The position numbers were made by a program, and so were the translations under genes. 64,000 nucleotides of DNA from Emydura subglobosa (lineage: Eukaryota > Chordata > Testudines > Chelidae). The stretch is from NCBI GenBank assembly GCA_007922225.1, contig ML679961.1:71156890-71220889 (forward strand), in the 5' to 3' direction. The notes beneath the pieces were generated by a model that searched no databases, had not been told where the DNA came from, and was given only the letters and a program-made list of their open reading frames with translations. Below are positions 34,605 through 46,531 of this stretch, one piece after another; position 1 is the stretch's first letter, and every line of letters starts with the position of its first letter.

Positions 34605-36150
34605 TTACACCCGTGCAAAGCGAGTGATAGTATTGTACACGTTGCACGAGTGGCGATGACAACACAAAGTGCAGCGGCTCGGGCCCTGTGCGTGTTTGAG
34701 TGATTGAGTATTCCCCTCCAGAGTCAGGGCCATAGACAGGTTCAAGGGCCTACCACTGCTAAGTAATGGAGTTCTACCTCACCGCGATGGTGGCAGATGC
34801 TTGGATTTTTGGAACCAAAGGACAGAGTCCTAGGCCTACCACATGTGTGAGAGATGTAGCTCATATCTGAGCACGTTGTCTGCAGACCTGGGTTTTGTTA
34901 CAATGGAATGACCAGCTTGTTCATCATACACTCCAAAGCCCAGTCCAGCTTTGCCCTGTTGCTGCCCCTCCACATAAGAACTGTGCCAGAGAAAGATGAC
35001 CTACAGAACCGAAGGTGGCAGAAAATGGCCTGGGAGTGGGCAGGGAGCAGTGGAGAAGGAGCAAGGTGGTCAATATCACTAGACTCCTTGATCTAAGGAA
35101 GCTCAAGCTGCAAGAAGCAATAGAAAACCTAGTGTTAGGCATAGGCAGAACACACTGCAAGTTATTGAATGGATTTCACCTGCCAGATGAGCCCCCTTTC
35201 CTTGGCTACAAATCATCCTAGCTCTATTGACTTTGAAGGAGGTATGTCGATTTCCACCAATTGAGGCTCTGGCCTGTAGCATGTGAATGTGTGGCTGGCA
35301 CATAACTGAACTAGAGACTCCAACAGCGAGCCTTATGGACCCCAAAAGAGCAGATCCTTTAAGAGGTGAATCTAAAGCCAGACCTTTTCTCCTCCCTAGC
35401 CTGGTGGGGAAGAGATGCATTGAGGTGGTCTATGCTGTGAATCACCTCTCCAGGGCTGAACCAGCAAAAGCCTGGCCTGGTCCTGGAGCTGTCTTCCCTC
35501 TGACCAAGCTGGTCTCCCTCAAGAACTTAAATAGTCCCCAAAGCACTAGGTTATAGCAGAGACAAAGCCCAGATAGACAAGTGACTGCTCTGGTTCTTTC
35601 CAAACCTCTCCCCAGCTCACACTTGGCTAGTAAAATACCTGATTGGGAGCCAGGCACCTGGAGAAGAACTCACCCCAGCAGCAGGCCCGGCACAGTGGGC
35701 TCAGTCTGTGGCGCTCGGAAATGGAGTGTCTTTGGAAATCATTTCACAGCTTGGCCCCTTTCCAGATGCAGAAGAGGCCACTTCTCTGCCTGCTTTGGAT
35801 TTTAATCTCCACAGCTGGTGTCTACAGGCAGAGAGGCTGAGTTTCCCCTGAGGTGTAGCATGCTGTTCCTTTTCTCACTCCCTGCCTGCAGATGCCCCTG
35901 AATCTTATTTAAAGGAGCCAGCTAGCTGAGATATCTTACATGTAAACACAGCCTGGAAGGCATGCCACCTGCAGCACAGCTGGACCATGGAGATCCTCAG
36001 TGGAGTCAGAAGGAAGTTACAAAACTATAGAACCTGGGAAGCTAAACTCCCTGGGCCCTCTTGGAAAATACCCGTAGGGAGCAAATGCTTTGTAACAAAT
36101 GTGTTAAACAGGGGCAGGAGGGGAAGAAAAAGCCAGGACTGGGATGGGAT

Positions 36151-36260
36151 GGGGATGAGAGGTCAGGCACAAAAGGGGATGAGGATGAGGGGTCAGGCAC
36201 AAAAGGGGATGAGGATGAGGGGTCAGGCACAAAAGGGGATGGGGATAAGGGGTCAGGCCC
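36151..36260 (+). repeat. 30-bp minisatellite, 3.7 units
   Basis: The unit gaggatgaggggtcaggcac plus aaaaggggat is repeated in phase at 36151, 36181, 36211 and 36241 with few differences. It keeps one frame open (G-D-E-D-E-G-S-G-T-K repeats), but this is not evidence of coding. Confidence 0.95.
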
Positions 36261-36675
36261 TCCAAGCGGGCCCCATCCATGTCTGTGCATTTTCTCCTGG
36301 GGCCTCCCACATAAGTTGGTAGTGAGCCCCCGTGCGCTGCACTGCAGCTTAGCGAGTGTCCATCACAAATAGCTAATGCTGAAACCAGTAAAGTGTGAGA
36401 GGCTGAAACAAATCTGTAGGACTTAGTGGATCAGTGCAACTAGGTTACCAACTCTCCCTCCAAGCCCAGGACCCCTGCCTTTCTTCCTCCCTCAGGTCCC
36501 CTAGACTCCCACCCACTTTTGTTTACATGGGTCTGGTTTGGTTCTTTGATGTGAGAGCTGCAGAAGGCTATGTGACCAGGCACAAGATCCCAAGGGGCCC
36601 TTTGAGATTTGATGGATCCCACTCCTTTGAGAAATATATAACCCAATTGCATGACCCTCCGCCACACTCCATATA

Positions 36676-36960
36676 ACACACACACACACACACACACACA
36701 CCACTGCACAGCTCCTTCGTTGGGCACGTGCTCACATCGTCTTTCACACACCTGTCTTCATGCATAAATGCACACACAGAGATCATTGCACACCTACGCA
36801 TCCTGTGCGCGCGTGCACACACACACACACACACCATTGCAAAGTCTCCACCTCATGCATCTATATGTGTGTACACACACAGATGTATACACTTGCATAC
36901 ACACACATACCATTGTGTATTCCCCTCCCCAGGCACACGCACATAATTGCTTATACGCAT
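36676..36960 (+). repeat. CA-rich block with (CA)n microsatellites
   Basis: It has pure CA runs at about 36677-36701 and 36816-36833, with imperfect CA/TA/CG-containing sequence between and after. Open frames on both strands (H/T-rich or V/C-rich) are by-products. Confidence 0.95.
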
Positions 36961-37589
36961 CCCCTGCTGACCCCCATGTTGTGCACCCCAGCTCAATACC
37001 AACGCATGAGCATACCTCTTCCTGGCTGCAAGTTTCTCTTTGGCAGACAGTAGCTGTGAGTTCTGGTTTGCCACCTCCCCGTGGGGTCAGTGCCAGGGAA
37101 CGTAACCCCACTGCCCCTCCCCAGGGCAGGCTGCCTGATTGCAAGGCTGTTAATGAAAATCTTTTCAATGTTGACCCTGTGATGCGGCAGGGGCTTGAAA
37201 GAGAGAGGGAAATGTCAAACTCTGCTGTAGCAAAAGCACTGCCTTGGTTTTTTAAAAAAAAGCAAAGCAAAGCAAGATGTAATATATCTTGATCCCTTTT
37301 CCCCCATAAAACCCTGGGAGGCTGGTGGAAGGAGCGGAAAGACTGAGCTAAGCCTGCAGGAAATTAAACATGAAATGAAAACAAGTTCAAGTTATTCAAT
37401 TCTCTCATCCCAGGCTCCAATTTCCCATTCCAGGCCACTGATAAAATGGTGTCCAGTTTCAGCGCTTAAGGATGAATTCTGGCTCTGTTCTTGCAGGCTG
37501 GAAAGTGACAGGCTTGTGGCCCTCACAAGGGAAGGGGAGACAGCCTGGTCTTTAAAAGGGAGTATCCGAGATGGACAGACACTGACAGA

Positions 37590-37745
37590 CTGCGAGCCTG
37601 AGCGTGAGAGAGAAAAGGGCAGCAAGAGAGGAAGAGAAAGAGACAGAGACCGTGAGAAAGAGAAAGATAGACAAGAGGCACAGACCCTGCAAGAGAGAAC
37701 TTGTGAGGGATTGCAACAGAGAGACAGCTAGAGATGGACAATGAC
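37590..37745 (+). repeat. Purine-rich (GAGA/AGAGA) tract
   Basis: Imperfect gagaga/agagaaag repeats on the + strand; the R-E-R-E-R-D frame is compositional. Confidence 0.8.
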
Positions 37746-39919
37746 AGAGGCAGAGAAATGCAGCTACAGACAACAAGCCAGAAACCCAGACAGCTTCCCC
37801 TAGAGACGGGCCCAGCCACAGTCCAAGACCGAGTCCCTACACCCTGAACTTTAAAGCACATGGGGGGTTGGCTCTAAAATTCAGATCTCCAGATGAGCCC
37901 ATTTCTCCTTTAACTATACTGGACCCCCCTCCTCCCTTCTGTTTGCATCAGAAGCACAGGAGGATGTGAACATGGCAGTTCAGAATACCCAGCCGAGCAC
38001 TGTGAGGAGAAGGGAAATTTGCCAGCTGTGTGAGAACAGGCAGCACCAGCTGAGTCTGGGGGACAGCAAAGGGGAGGAGAGGAGGAGGTTACTGATCTCT
38101 TTGTTCCAAACTATTCCCTGCCTCTCCTACCCCCAGCACGTATCCATATATATGGATTGATGTACCAATATAAGGCTGGATGTATATGGAGACAGAACAT
38201 TTTCTATTCAATAGATTTTACAGGACTGATTTAGTCCAGTGCTATACTAGGACTTGTTAACATACAGCCTGCAGGTGAAGAACATGCTACATTGCACCCC
38301 CTGCCCATTAGCATAGAGATGCAGAGCAGAGTACGCAATGCTGCCGCCTGAACCAAGTGGATAGGACACATTGCATGCTGGGACCTGTAGTCTCCTCTCT
38401 ATTAAAGGTGACCTGCTAAGAAAAAGAAAATTGGGTTTGTACCATTTTCTATATCTTTAGAATGCACTGAGAAGGCCTGGAAAGGTGTGTTTTGTTTCCT
38501 TGTTTATATCTTTAAATGGTCTTATCTGCCCTATTTTGCCTGGAACACTCTATGGAAGACTGGAGAACTAACAGTTCTTTGAGACCAAAGATAGAAAGCA
38601 ACGGAACCCTAGAAGAGCCAAAGGGGCTGTGGTTTCTTTTTAAAAGCATTTTGGTTTCATTAACGTTAGTTGAAGCTGAACTCCTGAATAAACAGCTGGG
38701 AGGAAATCCTCTTAAAAACTCAGCACCTCTTCACCCAATCCACGACGGGCTCAAAAAGCTTTTGTTCCATAAGTGAGACTGCCAGGGAGACTCTGATTGA
38801 AGAGGCCTGCCGTTTCTGGTATTTCAAGATGCAAAACAACAAAAGTGAGCCCTGTGCGCGCTGCATTTATTCCTTTGACATTTTCCTGTAAAGCTGAAGG
38901 TGGCGATTGCTTTATACACATTAGCAGCCAGATGCTGTCCTAGGCTCTGGCACGTAAAGGAGACCGAAAGTCAGAATAGCAGGACACTTAAGGGTTTCCC
39001 TTATCTAGGGAAGTCCTGGATGGCCTAGAGTTGCCAGAATGTCATGCACTATGTTGTCTCTCAGTGGTGATCTCATGTATGGAGGGTGGAGGATGTACAC
39101 TTTGCATGACACAGTTAAATGTGTTTGTCATGCTCAGAGACAGTCACATGTGCATGGCATATGTTCTCACCAGTCTTGTGTGCAGTGCACAACATCCTCC
39201 TTAGCTGCTACCTGTCTGCTAAGCACAGCATGACCTCCCCAGCATAAGGAGCAGCAGGATCACCACCACTGACTGCATCTGCAGATCAAAGCTAGGAGGA
39301 GCTGGCCAGGAGTGGGACTGGCCTCCAGCTGGGCTGCTCCACTCTGGGGACAGTGCTAGCGCAAAGCAGACGGATTCCTGAGGCACCAAACCGGCTCCAT
39401 TCAAATGCAACACTCTCTCTGTGTGTATTTTTGGAGCCCCCTTTGTTTGGTTTCATTGCTCCCCATACAAATCCTACCAGTGGAGGGTTGCGAGTTGCTG
39501 CTTAGGATGCAGGCCAGCCCTAAATGAGAGGATGTCAGCTGACAGGCTGGAGCTAGCAGGCTCCATTGCAGATGCCATTGTATGTGTGTGAGTGATCTCC
39601 CTGCTGTCACACTAATGGGTTCTAACCCATCCCCAGCCTACCGGTGAGGAAATCTGCTCATAAGCAATGGATCTGTTTCTCTTCCCTGGATCCCCTGTTG
39701 GTTTGACTGAACTGTCAGAGCTCACTGCCCCTTGAGCCACCATGTAGCTCCTGGCAGCTCCTTTCATGCACCAGCCTGACCAGTCCCTAGTGACTATATG
39801 AATCTCCCAGAGCCTTTCAAAGCAGCTCTTGATTGATGTGTTTCACTGCCTCACCGCTTCAGGAAGCTGTGAATGCACAAGGACTGGCTTTCCAGGTGTA
39901 AATCATGAGTGACTCCACT

Positions 39920-40590
39920 GAAATTGTGATGGATAATCAGCTGAACATGGGCTCCCAGTGCAACGCTATGGCCAGATGGGTTAATCCAAACCTCAGATGC
40001 ATAAACAGAGGAGTCTTGAATAGGAGTACAGGGGTTATTTTACCTCTGTATTTGGCACTGGTATGACCGCTGCTGGAATGATGTGTCCAGTTATGGTGTC
40101 CACGCTTCAAGAAGATTATTGATATATTGAAGAGGGTTCAGAGAAGAGCCAAGAGAATGATTAAAGGGTTAGAAAAGCTGCCTAATACTGATAGACTCAA
40201 GGAACTCAATCTATTTTGCTTAACAAAGAGGGGGCTAAGGGGTGACACGATCATATGTCTACATGGAAAACAAATATTTAATAAGAGGTTGTTCAATCTT
40301 CAGTCTAGCAGAGGTAGTACAGCATGAGTCAATGGCTGTAAGTTAAAGCAAGACAAAGGCAGACTGGAAATAAGGTGTAAACATTTAACAGTGAGAGGAA
40401 TGAACCATTGGAACAATTTACCCAGGGTCGTGGTGGATTCTCCATCATTGACAATTTGTATATCAAGCTTGGGTGTTTTTCTTAAAAGCTATGCTCTGGG
40501 AATTATTTTGGGAAAGTTCTATGGACTCTGTCATACAAGAGATCAGAGCAGATGCTCAGAATGATCCCTTCTGGCCTTGGGATCATCAGT
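39920..40590 (+). mobile_element. CR1-type LINE 3' fragment
   Basis: The frame 40127-40327 reads K-R-V-Q-R-R-A-K-R-M-I-K-G-L-E and K-R-G-L-R-G-D-T, the C-terminal domain of CR1-type ORF2. Upstream, ataatcagctgaacatgggc, and downstream, gagatcagagcagatgctca followed by cccttctggccttgggatc, match the rest of the 3' part. It is older than the copy at 16095 and broken by stops. Confidence 0.8.
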
Positions 40591-40734
40591 GCAGTTACTT
40601 TGATTTGAAGTCAGCAAAAGTGAAGTCAGAATAGGGATCTGAGGCTTTTCACTACCTAGAAGAGACATGAACAACTGAATTTCAGCTAAGTAGTTATGAA
40701 ACCTCCCTAGATAAGTAGCTGTAAAATAACAGAT

Positions 40735-40940
40735 GTGTGATTATAATAATACTGAGCACTTTTAAAGCATGATACAAGTTCCCTCCACATTTCATGAACT
40801 TAGGAAGGAAGTGTTGTTTTACAAATGAGAAAACTAAGACAGAGAGATTAGTGAGTTACCCAAGACCCTAGAACGAGACATTATCAGAACCATGATTAAA
40901 ACCCAAGTTCTCCTGGGTCCCAGATCTATGTTCTGAACTT
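40735..40940 (+). repeat. MIR-like SINE
   Basis: atactgagcacttttaaagc, then ttgttttacaaatgagaaaa and gagttacccaagaccctag follow the MIR order. Confidence 0.75.
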
Positions 40941-41756
40941 GGCACCAGCATACAGTCTATTTATGAAAGATCCTCATTTGATCCACATTGCTGTTCCTCT
41001 CCCTGAAGTGTATATAGTTCCATATAAGTGAACAGAGTCTCACCTACTGTAAATCAGCATAAATCTGGCATCTGGGTTTTTATAATTAGGCCAATTTTGC
41101 AAATTAAAAAAATAAATATCCAGAGAACAGGCACAGGTTGGCCAATAGCAATGCAGAGTTTTTACCACTCTGTCTTTAGCCTGACTTGGAGGGACCAAAT
41201 CTGATTGGCACATAGGTCAGGACTGGACACAGATTCTGGAGGAGGTAACAATGCAGGAATAGAGAAGCAGACACAGCCCAGTAGCATTCACGTTCACTCA
41301 GGATCTCCAAATCAGGGTGGGTTTGGTTAAGGCTAGGCTGAAGTCATGGGCAGAAACATCAATTGGCTTGTTAGAAGTTGCCCAGCCCCAAACAGTGAGT
41401 TATGTGTGGCAGGCAGCAGAGAGCAGCATGGAAAAAGCTTGCACTATTTCTACCTGCTGATAAGTACATGAATTGACAGAGGCTGCACTAGTTATAGGCA
41501 AACGAAGCAGCTGTTAGGGCGGCAGTTGCTAGGTCATCCTGATGGAGGGACAGCTGAAGTGGCACTGTGACCCCATACACCAGGTTGCTACACCAGTCCC
41601 TTAAATTTGGCCCAGCTGCCCCTCCATCCTGACAAAGGGGCATGTGAGCCAAATTGCAGTGGCATGATGGGGAGGAGGGAGTGGCACCCTGAAGTGTTCC
41701 CTAGGGTGGCAGATTGCTGTGAGTGGTCTCTGTGAATTGAGACTCTGAGGCTGTTG

Positions 41757-41965
41757 ATCTCATACCTGCTTTTCTACAGCGCCTCTCACCCAGTAGGAAT
41801 GAATTAATCCTCACAACAGCCAGAGGAGGTGGGTCAGGATTATTATCTTTATAGAGAGGTGACAGGACATGCCCAGGGTCACACACACAGTCAGTAGCAG
41901 AGCTAGGACTGGAATCCAAGTTTCTTCACTCCTGGGCCAGCATCTTTTCGATTGGACCTCTCTGT
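41757..41965 (+). repeat. MIR-like SINE
   Basis: ttaatcctcacaacagccag, then attattatctttatagagag, then catgcccagggtcacacaca and gcagagctaggactggaatc match MIR in order. Confidence 0.85.
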
Positions 41966-42607
41966 CCTACTGAAAAATGCTACCAGATTTATACATGAGA
42001 CAATGAGGCTTTTCCCTTCGTTAAAGGGATTTTTCCAGTGAGTTTCTACAGTTCCCACAGGAATCCCTTGCATCAAAGAGACCCAACAATGGAAAAACCC
42101 AGATCTCAGCCCTGTAAATACAAAGAAGATTCTCTTCCCTCTTGAACTAGGAAGTGTTTTCCACTATCCTTCATCTTGGTAGGACGCTCATTTCTCAAGG
42201 ACAGGGGTCTTCATAGGAAGAGGGAAGTTTCCATCCATTTTTTTAAGGAAACAGTTTTTCGGGGATTTACAATTTCCCCAGGGTGTCTGAAACTGGAAGC
42301 AGCAGCCATGAGACTCATTACATGAAACTCACCAGAAATAGAAGTGAAAATGACTGAGCTAGTTTTATTCCCTGAGCTGACTGAGGGGCTGAAAGAAACC
42401 ACACAGGATAATTGGTACAAAGTAAACAAACCAGATATTAAAATTCTTTCCATTTGAACCATCTCTGGGTGGGGATGTATCAGTGATGCAGGGGCATTCA
42501 TCTCATTAGCATCCCTTTTACTTTAACAGGTAAGAAATTGCATCTAGCCCTTCCCCCCCCCCAAAAAAAACAAAAAAAAACCTAGAGACCCTTGTTCACC
42601 CAATTCT

Positions 42608-42738
42608 AGGGGCCCAACTTTCAGCTTCAAGCGGTAAGTTGGGAGCTCAGATGACTTATATGGGAGCTCAAGTGGGTGCCTAGATATCTAAAACTGGGAT
42701 GCAAGTTCGGAACCTAAGTACCTTTGAGGATTTGGGCC
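42608..42738. repeat. Foldback element
   Basis: It starts ggggcccaactttcagc and ends aagtacctttgaggatttgg gcc, resembling the ends of 10853-10940, with duplicated gggagctca words inside. Confidence 0.5.
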
Positions 42739-42936
42739 TTTGTGCTTATGTGAACAACCACCTGTAGGTCTTCAGCATCATATTAAGATGCCTACAATCG
42801 AAAATTGCCCCTTGCCCCCAGCCAGTTTGGGGACTTCTATTGCAAAGCACTCTGGGTACAGCACAAGAGATGTTATCTGACAAAAGTCTCCTCAACCCTG
42901 ATGTTCTGGGAGCTCCTACCCTCAGCTCTCTCCTGA

Positions 42937-43311
<375 letters not shown>

Positions 43312-43633
43312 TGAGTCTTTTCTTCTGCTGAGATGCACGCTGTACTGATCCTGTGAGCGTCTCAGGCAGCAGCACCTTGGCTTTAATTAGCTCATGCAGG
43401 TGAAAGCAGTACAGTCTGTAGCAACACATTATCTTCTTTCAAACTTACCCTCCTTCAAACTTACCTTTGCAGTGCCTGCCTGCAAAACACTGGCAGCTGA
43501 TGATTGCTATGCAGGTGGTGCAGTAAATCCATTGTCTACTAGGCAAATTCTGCTCCTCTTACTCTTACCTTGTTCTTTTTACTCCCCTCTTCCTTTGTCT
43601 TTTTCACCCACCTGTTATGTCCTGTCATAAACC

Positions 43634-43748
43634 TAGATTGCAAGCTCTCCGGGGTAGGTACTGTCTTGGTGTTTGTACAGGAGCTGGTCCTGGACTCTCC
43701 CTCAAAGTGCTACTGTAATACAAATCAATACATAAATAATAATTATCA
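43634..43748 (+). repeat. SINE 3' half (MIR-like head lost)
   Basis: agattgcaagctctccgggg, tactgtcttggtgtttgtac and the tail tactgtaatacaaatcaata with AT-rich repeats match the 3' part of the SINE that is split at 46460-48425. Confidence 0.7.
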
Positions 43749-44219
43749 TTAGGCAGTTCTCCCCAACTCTTAATAGCAGACAGGTTGACCCGGATCTCCC
43801 ATACCCTAATATCGGGCTGCCTTTTGCAGCCTCCCCTAGGGTCGACACCAAGACCAACCCTACACCGATCAGCATGGACAACAACTCATTGGCTAGACTC
43901 CACTCATTCCAGTTTGTTCTGTTGTAGTCAGGTCTCACATTGTATTCTCTTCTGATCCCTTGGTATTTTAGCTCCTGAAAACATTTAACTGGTTTAGAAA
44001 AGGTGGAAAAGGATCTTTAATGTCAATCATTAAAAAATTCCCCAGATGACCTTCCCTTTTAACACTAGTCCCTGCCTGAATCAGTAGGAATCATTAGGCA
44101 CAGACTTCCCATCTGTTTAAATCTCCCAGGACAAGCTTGTGCCTCTGTGATATCACCTGACGTGGGCTTCTCAGATATTCAGCAGAAAGCGACACCAAAC
44201 ACCCTGCTCAGGGGTTCTT

Positions 44220-45545
44220 CAGTTAGCTAGGTACTTATATGTCCCCCGTCAGCTGAGTAGCCGTGCACCTCATGTATTCATCCTCACAAAAAACACCCTG
44301 TGAGGTAGGAAAGTACTATCACCCCCATTTTACCCATAAGGAACAAAGGCACCAAGAGGCTAAGACTGGGATCCACAAAGGTAAACCCCAATAGGCACCC
44401 AAGCCCCTGTTTTAGGCACTTAAGTCCCTGTTTTGGCTCCACTGTGATCCACAAAATTCCCATCAAAGCCAGTAGGTGCCTAAATTCCCTCAGTGACTGA
44501 GTTTTCAGGATAAAAAGTCCCTTGGGGCTTGTGCTTCTGCCTCTGGGCATGTGCACCGCTGCCTCCCTCTAGATGTCTATCTCCCACCTAAGCCCTGGAG
44601 CTAGTCACGAACTGGGGAAGTCAGGTGTTTGGCCATTTAAATCGCATGCCAGGCCCAATCCAGTAAGTGTGCCCAGAGACTGCCTGCCGAATCAGAGCGC
44701 ATTCCAAGCCCAGAGTCATTCTCCCACTCTGTCTCCCTATGACTGAGAGACTGTTTCACTGTGGATACAAACTGAAATAGTCATTGGGCCAGAGGCAGAG
44801 AGGGTGACTCCCTAGTCCAGTGTTGGAGCACCCCTTTGGGAGGTAGGAGACCCAAGCTCCAGTCCCCCTGCTCCACCCAGTCTTTCATTATTTATCACCA
44901 GAACAAATTAAGGAAGCACCCATTATCCCATAGCTTGGTGGTTAGAGCATGCTCCTGAGCAGTGGGAGATGCTTGTTAAAATCTTTTCTCCCCTCTGCCT
45001 GAGAGAGGGGAACTGAACCTGGGTCTCCCAGGGAGTCCTGGGCTAGAAATTAGGCACTTCCTCTGGCCATTTGGCATGGAGCAACTCTGACATCTAACTT
45101 GTTCCTGAAAGTACCTTAGGAGTCTGAGCCACCTGACTCCAGGCAGCAGGTTCCCATTCATGGATTGCTAAGCAGAGATAGGCACTTCCCTGTATCTTGG
45201 ATTTAGGCACCTACCTCCATGGAGGGGCAGTGCATCAACATTTCCCACTGGCTAGCTTAGACAGCTCCCCACCTACAGTGCCGGCTTTTGTGGATGTCAT
45301 TCTTAGGCGCCGATCTTTCCCCAGCCGTTGTATGGGGCCCAGGCACTTACCGCAGGCTTTGTGGATCACAGTGCTGATCTTGTGATTTTCGAGTCGCCAT
45401 GACATTCACCATTGCAACCTCTCAGTCCTTTTGTGGATCCCACTCTGAGTGACTTGCCCCAGGTCACACTGGGAGCCTGTGGCAGAGTAGAGAACCAAAC
45501 CTGCACTTCCCAAGTCCTAGGCTAGCACTCCAAACCATGGCCCAG
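44220..45545 (+). repeat. MIR-like SINE split by a foldback transposon
   Basis: The left part (44220-44362) runs from ttcatcctcacaaaaaacac to ccattttacccataaggaac and ends gaggcta. The right part (45447-45545) resumes with gtgacttgccccaggtcac. In MIR these words are adjacent, so the sequence between is an insertion. Confidence 0.8.
44363..45446. mobile_element. 1.1-kb non-autonomous element with inverted ends and tRNA-like segments
   Basis: The left end agactgggatccacaaagg pairs with the right end ccttttgtggatcccactct. It has no transposase frame. Inside, tagtccagtgttggagcacc followed by gggaggtaggagacccaagc (from about 44813), and tagcttggtggttagagcat (44931), each resemble tRNA-derived SINE heads with A-box-like sequence. 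The superfamily is not certain because no clean target duplication is visible. Confidence 0.65.
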
Positions 45546-46531
45546 CCTCCCTCTGACAAGTTCTCAGAAAGCTGCCAAGGACAGGCCTCAAACTCACAGT
45601 ACGTGGGTGGTAGTTGGGTTGGGTGGCCATAACATGGCTCCTTGAGTCACCCAGGTCATCCTGCTGAGTTTAGTCTTTGTCATGCAGGATTCAAGCAATG
45701 TCAGATGTATTAAAGTGGAGATTTCAGTATCCCCTCAGCTGCTGGGATTTCCCCTCCAACCCTGAGCAGTCAGCTGTATGGCTGGCCTTCCTGGAGAGCA
45801 CAGCATGCAGGCTGTTCTGCATCAAGGCCAAGCGTGCTCGACCTTTTCCCCTGCTTGGCTTCCCCTTTGGGTTGGAAAGAATAAGAGGCCCTCATTAAAC
45901 AGCTGAGAGACACCAAAGGATCTTTCAAGCAAAGGATGGGCTAGCCCGCACTTTGTAACACTCTCTCTTCTTCCTTTATACTCTCAACACCTCCCTCACT
46001 CCTCCCCACCTCCTCCCCCAGCCAAAAAGATGTACTTTGCAGGAGTAAAAGGTCAATAGTGGAAAAGAAGCCAGTGGTGCTGCAGAATGCTGGACTCTTC
46101 ACACTCTCACTACATCTGGATCCTCTCTCGTTTCATTCCCCCCACCACCGCCCCCAACACACCTATTCCCCAAGGAAGGGCCTCCTGCTGTCAAACACCA
46201 CTCTTCTTCTGCAGTATCATTTTGTTTTATTATTAAGATTCAGGATCCCAGGTGGCTGGAGACTTGAATCTGACTTTGCTTTCTGGGAAGTTGGAGGGGG
46301 GGGGGGGGCATAAGCAGGGGTTTCCTTTTTATTCTCTAACCAGCCAGCATATGCTAAGCAAAAATTAAGGCAAGCAAATGGGAAACGGCCTGCACCTGAA
46401 ACTGCGTCCAGATCACGCCAGCGTCTCTCCAACAAGCACACCGGAGTGCTGCAAACACATCATTACCTATTGGTATTACAGTTGCATCTAGAGCCCTAAC
46501 CAAGATCAGGGCCCAATTGTGCCAGGAACTG

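Noticed and set aside
36568..37292. Frames up to 174 codons on both strands
   Set aside because: They translate the CA-rich block into H/T or V/C repeats.
37375..37861. R-E-R-D rich and L-S-rich frames
   Set aside because: They are low-complexity products of the GAGA tract at 37590-37745.
44931..45010. Possible tRNA gene (tagcttggtggttagagca)
   Set aside because: Only the A-box-like part is credible; no complete cloverleaf or B box is intact, so it is treated as tRNA-derived SINE sequence.
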